The position numbers were made by a program, and so were the translations under genes. The notes under the pieces are model-generated. The model did not search any database and had not been told where the DNA came from. It saw nothing but the letters and a program-made list of their open reading frames with translations. From Pilasporangium apinafurcum (Eukaryota; Oomycota; Peronosporomycetes; Pythiales; Pythiaceae), in the NCBI GenBank assembly GCA_001600495.1, contig BCKE01000065.1:120812-184811 (forward strand): a DNA stretch of 64,000 nucleotides, read 5' to 3'. Below are positions 1-11,664 of the stretch, piece after piece. Position 1 is the stretch's first letter. Each line of letters starts with the position of its first letter.

Positions 1-530
1 TTTGAGGAGGATTCATTGCTTGATTCTCTTCTTAATGCTCGGGATGTGAAACGCGTGCATCTTCGGAAGAAAGACATAAATGGCCTACGTTCCGTTGTCC
101 AAGAATCCAACACCATATTTTACAGCAAAACATTTCATGACATGACGGTGCTCGTATGCGACTATGTTGACAAAGATGACCTTCATCCCTATCGCACACA
201 TGGCCGGATTCGCCAGGACATGACGATGGGGTACGTTCTTCCAATTATTTCCCAGCCTTATTCTTTACTGTCACGAGTCATGTAATTTTTTGCTTCTGTA
301 GTATTGTGTTGGTACCTTATGTTAGCCCAGATGGCGTGCAGAGTGTGATTATGAAACAGTTTGCGTTCATCAAACATCATATACAGCATCTTCCTGCCAC
401 ACCGGAGCTGAATCAGGCCATCTTCAGGGACAGTATCTTACTAGGTCAATCAATTCGACATTGCATGTCGCAGCACCAATACTATATGCCAGGGAAGACG
501 AATCCGCAAATTGTTCGCTTGGACATTTAA
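1..530 (+). CDS. Group A coiled-coil/START-like (M96-type) protein, 3' part, member A1
   Basis: The gene enters the window already in frame, so its start lies to the left. Exons are <1..230 and 302..530, with a phase-2 intron (gtacgt...tag) at the same place as in the neighbour A2. The protein carries the family motif DYVDKDDLHPYR, followed by a conserved stretch ending in IMKQFAFIKHH that A2 repeats almost word for word. The visible part matches the second half of the START-like (lipid-binding fold) region of this family. Cellular role is unknown; the family is usually annotated 'M96 mating-specific' or bZIP-like in oomycetes (family knowledge, not shown here). The C-terminus is short, as in A2. 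Confidence 0.75.
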
Positions 531-1539
531 GTGTGGCGAGACTCGGCAGACTATGGTATAATAATCATATCTCGACTCGGGGCAGGATTGAGCTTTTGGT
601 ACATTCAGAAGCTCAACAAAAGTACCTTGATGGCGATGTGCTCACTGGAAATGAAATATCCCATTTTATAGACTAGCCAATTCACCAAAACGATTTTGTG
701 TCAACTACACTGACGATAAACATCGGAATAACGAATGTACTCAGAGCTTAAGAATGCTCACTATGGAGTTTGCGTTTGGAAGAATGTACTAGTACGCTAC
801 CACAGCACCGTATGGATCAAGCGTTTTACTCGTATGTGTAATCCTATTTGAATAATGGTCCCAATGAGCATCTGTATCGACAAATCGGAAGTATTATCCA
901 TTTACTTAGCAGCTTTATTCTGTGGAGAGCAGATGCCCATTGAATGAACAACGACGCCAACATATGATGAAGTCGACATTGGGATCGCATGGATGATTGG
1001 TGGAAGAATCTCCCAATGAGCATCAGCGTCATATCTCTTCTTCTCTATTTCAACCAACATTCAATTTGGTCAAGAAGAATGTTGGCTCGATTCACATTCC
1101 TTCCAAAAGAGTTAAAGCTTCTGAAAATACTATGTGGGAGTTCACTTATCTCAGGTGGCGTAATCTGGAAATTAGAGATGAACGTGATGAAGTGAAGACG
1201 GTAGATTTGACAAGAAGAAGCAAAAAAAAAAAAAACGATTGCAGGAAGAGCACAAAGAGAATATACACCGACGACTTGCTACTTCAGTGAGTGGAAGAGA
1301 CAAATGCGTTCGATCTCGTAGAGATCGAAGCGGCTCCTTCCATTGATGTTGGGCAGTGGATACTTTTTTCATGGCACAGAATGTTTGTTTCGGTGATGAC
1401 ATTTCCAGTACACGGTAGGCTCGTCATTGCAAAAGTCGAGTGAGAATCGAGAAGACGGTCCGTGAGGTGACGTAATGCTGCTTGAACTTAACTCGTAGCA
1501 CCAGAAACAGAAGAAAAGTAGAGGGATCTGACACTGTTC
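531..1539. other. Intergenic spacer between A1 and A2
   Basis: No gene with a convincing start, codon pattern or splice structure was found. A 13-bp sequence CCCAATGAGCATC occurs twice (near 862 and 1011), and a run of A lies near 1218-1230. The stretch may contain eroded copies of neighbouring genes but nothing alignable by eye. Confidence 0.4.
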
Positions 1540-3371
1540 ATGGAGGAAGAACGTCTCTTTCAGCTGCTGGAGGAGGCCGGAGTGGGCATGGACATCGATT
1601 TGGATACAACAGCGATCACCACAGCGGCATGTTCTGCTAGCACACCCGGACAGGAAAGTTCCACGACCAATAGCAGCAATTACGAGGAAGCGATGGATGA
1701 AATCGATTCGATTCTCTTCCAGGACCTGGAGAGTATGATGGTGGTGGATGACGCACAGGATAGTGATCGCCAATCGTATCAGCTCATGACACAGTCACTT
1801 GGGTCGGATATGTTCACACCTACAGAAGAAAACGACAGCAATGATCAAGACAGGACTCACACCAATGCCAATCATCATTTCGGTGATGATGAACAGCCAC
1901 GTTTCCACCCAACAATTGCAATGGGCGATGGGTGGGGCTTGCTGGAAGAAGCATCAGCTGCACGCGCAGATTTACCACTAGGTGATGATGATGATGATGA
2001 TGATGCTTCGCCAGAGTATGTACGTGGAAAACTTGCCGAATATCGATTCATTGACAATTCATATGAATCTGACGTGTATTCTTTTCGTAGCATGCAGCCG
2101 AATTGCTTCGTCGCGAATTGAAATTTTTAGAGGCACAGCGTGATTTCTTACACTTTAAAAAACAAGCAGCCGACGCTGTGCAGCATGCAGATGGTCGTGA
2201 GAGTGATGAGTCATATCGTGAAAAAGCGCTCGAAGAGCAAGAAAATCTAGAAAACGCGACACAATTGCGCCAGATGATGATGGAAAACATTATTCAGCAG
2301 CGACGCAATTGCCAAGACCTCGAGTTTCTCGTCATGCAGTCGCCATTGAATCATTATGTAAGTGTTCTATTGGGTTTGTTTCGCGACGCTATTACTACTA
2401 AACTCTTTACTGTGAACACATATTAGAGATTGTCGTTGATGACACCGATGGAATCCTACATCCATCTTGGCAAAGATCCATTCAAGAGGCGGGAGACGCT
2501 GCTCTCAATTCGAGATTCGAAAATTGCAGCAGCGAGACAATTTGTCGAGTACCAGGCGCGGTATATTGACCCCGACCGAGAGTTCTATTACTTGGACACA
2601 TTCGAAAAATTCGGCAAATTCTACACTGTGGATTTCAGCATCTCAAAACTATTGGACACGACAGTGAAAGCGGTCGCAGACGTGATTCTCGACCATTTTG
2701 TGACCACAAGCGATGGTATTTCGTTGATGATGGGCTTTGTGACAAACCGAGAGGTAAGCAAGATGCATGAATGATTGCTGAGATGACAACCTTCACTCAT
2801 TTTCCCTGCCTTTGCGCATTCAGTTTTTTGACGGCATTGAAGAAACATTCTTGAATGCTCGGATCGTTGAACGTGTTGATATCCCAAAGAAACACCTGAA
2901 TGACCGGGGGTTTGTGGTCCAAGAGTCCAATACTGCATTCTACATGAAGGTGTTTGACGGCATGACAGTGATGACATGTGACTATGTTGACGAAGATGAG
3001 CTCCATCCATATAGGCGAAGCCGCATCCGCAAGGACATGACTGTTGGGTACGTGCTGTTTCTGACGTTCCTTTGACCGTTGGGTTCATAACCGTTTAATT
3101 TGCGCAATCTTTGTATTGCTGATTTTTTTGTAGGATTACTCTAGTTCCACATATTGGAGTCGACGGCGTTGAGAGCGTCATCATGAAACGATTTTCGTTC
3201 ATCAAACATCATTTATATCATGTACCATTCACCCAAGAGCTTGTGCAGGCAATTTCTACGCGCGTGATTTTATGGGGGCAAGCCATCCGGTATTGTATCA
3301 CCCGTCGACGGAATACCAATCTTAAAAAAATCTGGACCAAGCGTAGCTTCCGTCACCGTATCCCTGCATGA
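1540..3371 (+). CDS. Group A coiled-coil/START-like (M96-type) protein, member A2
   Basis: Exons 1540..2019, 2091..2357, 2427..2753, 2824..3047 and 3134..3371 give a 511-residue protein. Residues 1-160 are acidic and low in complexity, ending in a run of eight Asp. Exon 2 encodes a charged amphipathic coiled coil that starts HAAELLRRELKFLEAQ. Exon 3 opens the START-like region with LMTPMESYIHLGKDPF. Exon 4 carries the family motif DYVDEDELHPYR, and exon 5 carries VIMKRFSFIKHH. The introns at 2020 and 2358 are phase 0 and match those of A3. A nuclear or signalling regulator is the usual guess for this family, but no DNA-binding basic region is visible. The start is the first ATG of the long open frame. 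Confidence 0.85.
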
Positions 3372-4138
3372 GTGAAAGATCTAATTGCTTCAAATAATTT
3401 ATTTATTTTCACACGAAGACAGTTGCGCTGGAGATTCGATTGCCGGTATCGTCCAAGAATTTGTTTGTTGACTGCTGATGAGACGAAACAGGTAATGCAT
3501 GTCTCTCTATCAAACATCCAGACGAAAAAGAAGGAGCGGCACATGCCACGGGTGCTCATCCACGTGCAGCAGGGGATAGTGGTCGTCAGCATTTGCCCAT
3601 CTGGAAGGCAAAGATTACGGTTGCTTGTTTGCTCCACCCATCTTTATCCAATGAAAGCAAGTAAATTTTATTTCTTGACCGTTTATTGGCAAATTGTTTA
3701 AACCGGAACACTAATTTCTACCAATAGCACATTAAAAAGGGTATACACAGAAAATAGAATGAATGCGTATATCACACATGAGTGAAGGTAGTATACCTGT
3801 CCTCCATTCTGACCAAATAAAAATTGACAAAAAAGGGTAAAAATCAAATATCTAATTCAATAAATTTTTTAAATGATATGGTACCAAATATTGTCAACCT
3901 AGGTTAGATCACCTAATCAATCCTGTACGGAATCAGAGTAGTTTGGGGTAAGGTTACTAGCATTTTGTGACCAAATTCCTCCTCTTTGCTGTTCAGTATA
4001 GGTCTGCTCTCGCTCTCCCCTCCTCTCCTCTCCTCTCAACCTCCACTGACTGTTCCTTCTTTTGTTCGAGAACGCATTTGGTGTTTCCTGAAGAGACAGA
4101 GGAAAGGAAAGAAAAATTGAGTTGCACGAGATACGAAC
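3372..4138. other. Intergenic spacer with CT-rich tract before A3
   Basis: There is no supported gene. The middle (about 3700-3960) is AT-rich. A pyrimidine tract of repeated CTCTC lies at about 4006-4050, 90-130 bp before the A3 start, and is the likeliest promoter or 5' leader signal. A 109-codon open frame at 3372-3701 has no family resemblance and is probably chance. Confidence 0.4.
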
Positions 4139-6237
4139 ATGACTTCCGCGCTTCCGGACGATTTAGTACTTGAATATGACCTGCTCCAGTTCGTGGAGAA
4201 CGACAGCACGCTTTTCACAGACCAGTGCCTAGCCCCAACATCGCCCGGGTCTCTCCAGGTATTCAACGCCGATGACTTGTTAGGTAACTGCTCCGTGGGT
4301 GTTGATCTTGCCACGAATGACGATACCACATATAAAGGAAGCCATCCCCAGTGTAACGAAGAACAGGGTCCTGTCGTTCAGAAAGAGAGCGACAAAAAAG
4401 AAGAACCTATACATACATCCACAGCCATTGAAGCCGGCAGCGACACGGACGTTGGCGATGATTTCTCATCATTCTTGATCGATGGCGAAGAGTTTTTGAA
4501 TGAAATGGAAAAGGTCGTAAGGCTAGAGATGGGAGCGTCTCCGGATATTCCGCACACGCCCGTTCATGACAGCGATCTGGATTTTGACTGCCTCACTGAC
4601 AACGACATCATGTCTTCTCCTTGTCCCAGTTCTTGTCAGAGCACGTGTCTTTCTGACTCGCCTAAGAAGGATATAAACAGCCAGATGAACCCACAGTGCT
4701 TAGAGAAACAGCAACAAGCGTGGCTTATGGCACAGACTATGCTTCTGGAAGCCGAGGCGAAGCAATCGACTTCTATACCTGCCTCTCCACCCTCTCTCTT
4801 GCAGCATCAATCGTCGTCCATTGATTTAACTACAAGTGAAGATGATGTCGATGAAGAAGAGGAAGTGGAGGACGTTGAAGTCATGGAAATACAGGACGAG
4901 AAAGATGATGACATCACTGAACAAGTACGTTCTCATCAGGTTGATCTCGATGTTCACTCTATTCTAATTCCATATTGTTGTGGCTCTGTATTGCATCCTA
5001 GAATGATGCAGAATTATTGGAGAAAGAAGCCAAGTACTTAGAAGCACAGGTAGACTACCTCGTATCACGGGCAAAATCTACCCGACCGCAACGCACCAGT
5101 ATCAAGGCAAAGCGCCGTGGCCGCGATCAAATTAAGCTATTGCAACCTGTAGTGCAAGACACTAAGATCCTAAACGAGCTTGTGTCACAGCAGCAAGTGT
5201 ATTTGGACAATTTCAAGGCCATGCTCGCGTTTGCGCCGGTTAACGATGTGGTATGTGCATTTTTGCATTCAACTTGATGATTAAATGGTAGTTGGTAGAG
5301 ATTGACGCGATGTCTTCTTATATACAATCACAAAATAGCGGCTAGCATTGATGACACCGATGGAAACGTATATTCATCTGGGACGAGATTTCAACGATCG
5401 ACGCCGCACGATTTTGGCGATGCGAGAAGAGAAGCTGGACATGACACATAAATACATTGAACACAAGGCGCAGGGTCTGAACCTCAACCAGCCATACCAG
5501 TACTCGGACATGTTTGAGAAGTTTGGCAAGAACTATTGCGTCAACTTTGCCATTTCCAAGTACGAAGGTGTGCATGTGAAGCAGGTCGCGCGCGCCATTT
5601 ACGAACAAATCGCAGGCAAGGATGAGGCGCTCGCCAATGCAATGGGGTGCATGACGATTCGTGAGTCTTATGATTCCATTCAGTGTAATTTCATGCACCA
5701 ACGGATCATCTCGAGTCTGAAATGGAACGATGAATTCTTGGATGACATGCCCGATATGGAATCAAATTCCATTTTCTACAACCGCTTTGATGGCAACACG
5801 GCCGTACTGGCCACAGATTACATTGACCAAGACGATTTACATCCGTATTTGGCATCCGATCGCATCCGAAAGGATGTTTCCAGCGGGTATGAAGATAATC
5901 ATTGTCTGCTAATATGTCTTTGTGTGTCTTTAAGTCTAACAAATATCTTCTTGTTCGTTGTTGCAGTGTGGTCTTGACGGGTCACGTTGATGCCGAAGGG
6001 AAACCGTATGTGGTTATGAAGCGGTTTTTGATGGCCAAGTTCCACATGTATCCGCACAAGATCAGCCAAGAAAAACGTGACAAATTCTTCTCCAAGATGC
6101 CCAACATGCACGACAAAATGAAGAGTTTGATCGTCGATCGGATAGCACGCAATGACTTTACACCTGGGACAGCGTGTTGCAATGGTGGCTCCGAAGCGGT
6201 ACACGTGCCACCACAGGAACTGCCCGTGCAGGAATAA
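4139..6237 (+). CDS. Group A coiled-coil/START-like (M96-type) protein, member A3
   Basis: Exons 4139..4924, 5002..5250, 5339..5886 and 5967..6237 give 617 residues. Residues 1-262 are acidic and Ser/Thr-rich, with a Glu/Asp cluster just before the coiled coil. Exon 2 is the coiled coil (NDAELLEKEAKYLEAQVDYL), closely matching A2. The START-like region begins LMTPMETYIHLGRDF and includes the motif DYIDQDDLHPYL. The exon that A2 splits in two at 2754-2823 is continuous here, so one of the two lost or gained an intron. The acceptor at 5001 was chosen over the nearby one at 5011 because only it keeps the frame open. Function is unknown; a regulatory protein is inferred from the family. Confidence 0.85.
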
Positions 6238-7498
6238 GTGAATCAGTGGCCAATTAATTCATATCGAATCCAATCTATATTTGCTCCTACCAAGACCAGT
6301 CCTTCTACTTCTCTTGGCTACTGGCTGGGCAAACGCATTTGTACTGCACTGATTGGGTCTCTATCGTGCTGGTCAACCTTCTTCCGCGTTCTGCAAGGCA
6401 ATACTGGCTGGACGTGCGTGCCAGATGAAGAATTCCTTTGTGCTTGTAAGCGCATGGATAGTAGAGGGGAAAAACAAGTAGCAGGTCTTGTAAAGAGGTC
6501 TTATGAAGGGAGACAAGCATTACCTGTAAAACTGTTGATATATTTTATTTCTCTATGCTGCCAAATATCTCTCGGAAATTGATTTAAGTATGTGTTGTTA
6601 CGCTGTTAAACATGAGAGCTTCCGCCACTTGCTCGACTTTTGTGACCAATCCACCACAACCAGCAAGAGCATGAGACTCATTGTAACAACGTGCCCGTAG
6701 CACAAACGAACCTCAACATCACTAGCCTCAGCTCACAGTCGCTCATAATCATATCCAAATGCATCAATGAGCAACTCAACAAAAGCACAGACACTGTGGC
6801 CATACAAAGTGCGAGGAGCCAATCGTCGCACAGTCGTTCCTTTCGGCGCATAATCTTGAGGCACTGCATGGGCATAATCATACTTGCACTTTACCACCAA
6901 CGGAGTACAGTGAGACATTACTAAATTTATATTTCAACCAACGCCCATCCTCTTCTAGACACACGAGACCAACAAACTAAATTTTACTAAGCACTCTGAT
7001 TTGGCGATCAATTGCAATACAACTATGCTAATGAAGGAACACTTGGTTGATAGTGTCTCTCAAGCCATCGCAATTACATATGAGAAAAAACACTATCGAA
7101 AATCAGATGAACTCACTTCCTCTGGTAACAACAGCCTTTTTCTTTTTTCGCACCAATCCAGACTTGTGACAGTATAAAATATAAATTTAGCCATTCTCTT
7201 CAAGCATAATCACAGCTCACTCATCCTCAGTCTGCTTCGACATGTTCGTTCAAAAAACCTTTTTTATTAAATATTATTTTAAATTTAATTTATTAATTTT
7301 TAATAAAACTTTAATATTTACTTTATAAATTATTGTAAATGTTTAATTTAATATTTTCAGACGCGACAGGATTACGCAACAAGACAGGCTTCTGATAGGC
7401 CATTTGTGGACCTCACGCCCAGCAGCTACAACGCCCAGCAGCAGCGACGTGGGTGTGAGAGGAAGAAGAAGCAGCGAAATTCCATCTCCATCACCGCA
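6238..7498. other. Intergenic spacer with extreme AT block upstream of A4
   Basis: No supported gene. Positions about 7255-7360 are almost pure A/T and end in TTTTCAG at 7360-7366, so this may be an intron in the 5' leader of A4. The open frame of A4 continues upstream of its first ATG (7499) to about 7406 without an ATG. Confidence 0.4.
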
Positions 7499-9086
7499 AT
7501 GGAAGAACTACGCCAGCCACACGCAGAAGAAAAGAATTTACAAGAGAAACAAAGCGATCACACAGCAGTGATGCACACAACAGTGCCGCAGTTGCCAACA
7601 TATTGTCTACCGACAAGCGCTATTCTCGACAAACACAAACATCAGCACCCACATACATCACGGACATTACCTCGTCTACTGCCCAAGCACGCTACAACAG
7701 ACGCTCCAACGGCATCTGCGTCATCCCCTGTCTCTTTATCCACAGTAGCGACTGCCACTGCCGCCTGCAGCCACGCAATGGCATCTATTTTGATGGACTT
7801 TGGCAAATTTTCGGCGGCAGCAGCCGCTGCTGTTGGTGGCACTGTCTGTGGTCGTAGCTTCACGTGTGGTTCCCAGAAACGCGCGAGAAGCGATGCAGTG
7901 ATGGATGTAGAGAAGCATCCACGCAAGCGCAAGTGGAGGAAACCCACCTATTTAGTTCGTAAGGTCGGTATGCGGTTTGACAATTGCTAGAAAGGAAGTC
8001 GTCATTACTTTTCTCAACTAACTCTGTTAATGTTCTGTAGGAAGAACGCGATGTGTTGCTGGAGCAAATTTATGAATTACAAAATCACATCGAATTGCTG
8101 CAATACCGCACAGGCACAACTGATTGGCGGTTAAAAGACAAGCAACTGCTGCAGAAGGAGATGAGCAACCACGTACTGCGTGAGGCTGTGCGGAATCATC
8201 AATTCGCGCTGATCGGTGCGCAATCTGCTCTTTCTGAAGCCACGGTAAGGATGCTTTCATATCAACCTCCATATGGATTTATATAAATTCAATCATCTGA
8301 TTAACTTATATGAATTAGCTTAAAATCCAGGAAACCTACCCGTTGAGCACTTATATTCACTTGGGTTTGGACTGGACGCAGCGCCATGAGACACTAATGT
8401 CGCTAAAATCTCAGAAAATCCATGAAGCCGTACAGTTCCTGGCCAAACGGACACAATTTCTCACGGACCCAGCACAGGAACATTCCGAGATCGCACGGTT
8501 TTCTACACCCAGTGGCGACTATTGTGCGATCCATTTCGATGTCATCCCATTGGATGATACAGCGCTCAAGAATGTGCAACATGCTTTTGACGTTGTCTGC
8601 TTCTACGTGCGGCACATGGATCCTACGTCGCAAGAATCGCTCAAGAACATGGTGCCATATGATAACAGCAGCGAGAATAACAGCATCGTCCATCGACGCG
8701 TGAAAATGGCTGATGTCGGTGGTGTGTTGACTGAATCAAATTTTGTGGTCTTTGCGCAGTGCAGTGAGCACTGTGGCGTGATCGTCATAGACTCGGTTGA
8801 TGTAGATGAGCTCTATCCATATCGACAAACTCCATCGACTTGTCGGCAGGATGTCAGTGCTGTATTGTCCATCACGACACAGCCACGACGAGTCAAGCAA
8901 CATGACGGCAAGTGGGTGGATGAGCAAGTGCTGGTACTCACGCGCTGGGGTGCACAGAAATTATATCACAATGCAGAGATGACAGTGCCTCCCGCAGTGG
9001 TGCAGGAGATCAAACAGAGATTGCATGAAGTTCCCGATTCGCTTTTACATGCGCTCAAGCAGCTTACAGTGCCTGTAGATGCGTAG
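7499..9086 (+). CDS. Group A coiled-coil/START-like (M96-type) protein, member A4, with bZIP-like basic stretch
   Basis: Exons 7499..7963, 8041..8244 and 8319..9086 give 478 residues. The N-terminal third is Thr/Ser/Ala-rich and ends in a basic stretch (KHPRKRKWRKPTYLVRK) directly before the phase-0 intron. Exon 2 continues as EERDVLLEQIYELQNHIELL, a leucine-rich coiled coil. Together these look like a basic region plus zipper. The START-like region begins LSTYIHLGLDWTQRHETL and carries DSVDVDELYPYR. A second in-frame acceptor at 8330 would shorten exon 3 by four codons. The gene converges on A5 (128 bp between stops). A DNA-binding role is inferred only; the classic bZIP Asn/Arg pattern is not complete. 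Confidence 0.85.
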
Positions 9087-9213
9087 GAGAAGTGTTTGTA
9101 TACATTTGTGTTATTGTGATAGGCATCTATTCAATGCAAAATGGTCGAGAACGGCTTGTACCAATGCCAATAATGAAGATTAGTAAGATGATAGGGATCT
9201 ATTTGTTTCATTT

Positions 9214-10825
9214 TTACAGTGACATCTTCGTTATTTCTTCATTCTGTGATGAAGGTATGGACATGTGACGATGACTAGTTTTCCTGGACATCACATGAAT
9301 GAGTGAGTCTTTGACAATCTTGACCATGGCATCGCCAACTTGATCCGCGGCATGTGACACGCGGTCCATCACGTGCTGAGGCACGTCGAACGCGGGTTTG
9401 TGCAGCTTGAGGAGCGTCCACCGCGTAAGGACGACTATCAATTCCTCATCCTCTTCGTTGTCATCTTTGTCATCGACTCTGTGTCCAAAGGAGGCGGACT
9501 GTCCGACATCTGCTTGAAATCGGTGACTCGGTTGTTTCTTCTCTTTCTTCAGCCGATAGGACGTTACCATCATAAGCGATGTGATGTCTTGCCGCAACCG
9601 CTCTAGTGGTCGATACGGGAACAATTCGTCGTCATTAATAAAGTCGAACGCCATGATACCCAATTCCAGACACTCGCTATCCTTCTCCATGTGTTCAGCG
9701 CTGTAAAACTCAGTAAACATCACGTTATTCATTTCCATCTGCACGTCTAGAGCCAGCTGCGTGAGCAATCGGTGCTGGGAAATCGTGTTGTCCCAATCAT
9801 CATCATCCTCACGAATTGTAATGTCACCCACCATCTCTGAGATGCTGATTTCCAAGTTCGATGCGAAGTGCAGCAGAACATCAAACACTTGGCGAGCACT
9901 CTGCAGACCTCGGAATGGTGTGATGTCGAACCGCATGGCGTGAAATTCACCCCGAACGCTTTCAAATTTCTGACTATCGCTGAACGCTTTCGTGATATCC
10001 ATGAACCGACTGCGTTCACGAAGAAATTCGATTGCATCGCTCAGCTTTTGCTGCTTCATCGATAATAACGTTGCACGACGACGAACTGGGTCTTTCCCCA
10101 AACGGATAAATGTCTCGAATGGACCGCTCGACTGCTCCCTCTACATGCGTACAGCAACAACAAATAAATGAATAAAAGCGTTACTCAGTCAGATAAATAT
10201 GAGTCATGGGATTGTCATTACCATAAATTGCGTCATGATGGAGATAGTGTTAGCAAATGCAAGTCGCTGGCCGCGGATAGTGTCGTGCAGTGTCTGATTC
10301 CAATGGTACTTGTGCTGTATTGCCTGGTGTTGTTGTCTTAACACACTGCGAGCATGGAAATCATGTTTCATGGTCTCTAGCCGTTCCAATTCTGCCAGTA
10401 GTACTTGCTTTTCTTCCTATACGAAATGCCATCATTTAAATCTTTCAGATATGAACACGAGTTAGATGGTCATCCCACTCTACCTTGCGCATATAATACG
10501 TGCGTTTCCGTGTCTTTGGCTGCACACTTCTTCTTATTTTCTTTGGTGCTTCATCCTCATCTTCGGTGGACGATATGCTGCGTGTTTTGCGCGGATGGCG
10601 TTTCGTTTTATTGCCGTCAGGCTGGTGACGAGCTACACGCTGTTTCCCATTGGAGCTGCTGGTTGAAAGATGTTCATGGGTTGTGAATGATACAGCTGGG
10701 TGTATGGACTGCACCTGCGCCGCTACATCCGCCGCCTGCGTGAGCGAGAGAAGCATATCGTTGGACGTTCGATGGGGATTCTTGACAGGGGTGAGCGGCA
10801 TCATCTTCTGATCTGCAATGGCCAT
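9214..10825 (-). CDS. Group A coiled-coil/START-like (M96-type) protein, member A5, with bZIP-like basic stretch
   Basis: On the minus strand the exons are 10825..10484, 10416..10222 and 10140..9214, giving 487 residues. The N-terminus ends in a basic run (RSVQPKTRKRTYYMRK), then the phase-0 intron, then a coiled coil starting EEKQVLLAELERLE. The START-like region begins FETFIRLGKDPVRRRATLL and has the motif DFINDDELFPYR. It then runs through an acidic loop (DDKDDNEEDEE) and a LIVVLTRWTLLKLH strand much like A4's VLVLTRWGAQKLYH. A4 and A5 share the longer C-terminus missing from A1-A3 and are an inverted, convergent pair. The role is unknown beyond the family inference. Confidence 0.85.
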
Positions 10826-11437
10826 CAACAACCTAATTATGTGGCATAAACAAACAGAAGAATCCACCCAAAAACACAACTTTCGGGTTTTTCAAAACTA
10901 AAAACCCAAAACTTGCCTGTAATATTCACTGGAGGTTTGTAATTTATCGTAATATACGGAGGTCACATAGACTGAAATAATTGTCGCATTTTTTTTAGCA
11001 GTATTTCTAACAATTTTTTTTTGCGCAATTATTGGTACACCCTATGTGTAACAATGACGTACGCTGATTGGTCGAAAAACTGAGTACTGAAAGATGATTG
11101 GCTGAAATCCGAAACTTGAAACTTGGACGGTCGTGGAACTTGAGGAGGAAGTAGTGAGTTGTTGGCAAAATGAAAAGTGAATTAGATGGAGGACTTAGTT
11201 CGCTAGCACTACATCTAAGCTCCCGTTGAATGCATGTTTTCCTAATCTGATTACGATCATCTTTCTACTTTCTTCCTTTACACATGTATTTATATGCAAC
11301 TATGTATTTCTGACTATTTTCCCTCTTAATGTATTAAAATGACTTTAAGGTATGTAATGTCGTCTGACCTCGAACGCAAGGTCAGGCACATGCCGACGCC
11401 ACGCTTGTCCCTTGCGTGCGAGGTCAGGCATGTGTTA
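10826..11437. other. Intergenic spacer left of the transposon
   Basis: No gene. A short inverted repeat GGGTTTTT/AAAAACCC lies at 10885-10907, and ATTGG (CCAAT-box-like) sequences lie near 11065 and 11096, on the side of the A5 promoter. A stronger hairpin at 11364-11427 is listed separately. Confidence 0.4.
11364..11427. repeat. Inverted repeat beside the transposon
   Basis: Two 17-bp arms, 11364-11380 (CTGACCTCGAACGCAAG) and 11411-11427 (CTTGCGTGCGAGGTCAG), are reverse complements with one mismatch, separated by 30 bp. They lie 10 bp outside the left terminal repeat and are not part of the TA-flanked element. Confidence 0.7.
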
Positions 11438-11494
11438 CACTATGGACAAAACATTTGCAAGTCAGGGACAAAATTTAGGGAACCTCGGGACAAA
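11438..11494 (+). repeat. Left terminal inverted repeat of the transposon
   Basis: Begins CACTATGGACAAAAC and is repeated in reverse complement at 13408-13466. Two copies of GGGACAAA inside it could be transposase binding sites. Confidence 0.9.
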
Positions 11495-11664
11495 TTTGCA
11501 AATAAAAATGGGACAAATGAAATGCAACTTGGGGAGAAAACTTTGCAATCCGCGTCATAGCGGATCAGTAATCTGAAGGAAATCTGTCCACTGAACCATC
11601 TCGAAAGCGAGGGCGCCCCCCTCTGTTACCATCGCGACTTCCATCTCTTTCGCCAGAGGTAGTT

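Noticed and set aside
1369-1773. 134-codon minus-strand frame across the start of A2
   Set aside because: Antisense shadow of the A2 first exon and its leader; no family match.
1984-2006. GAT trinucleotide run as a microsatellite feature
   Set aside because: It codes for the Asp run of A2 and is only eight codons long; no sign of a wider repeat.
9373-10065. Plus-strand frames across A5
   Set aside because: Antisense of the well-supported A5 exons.
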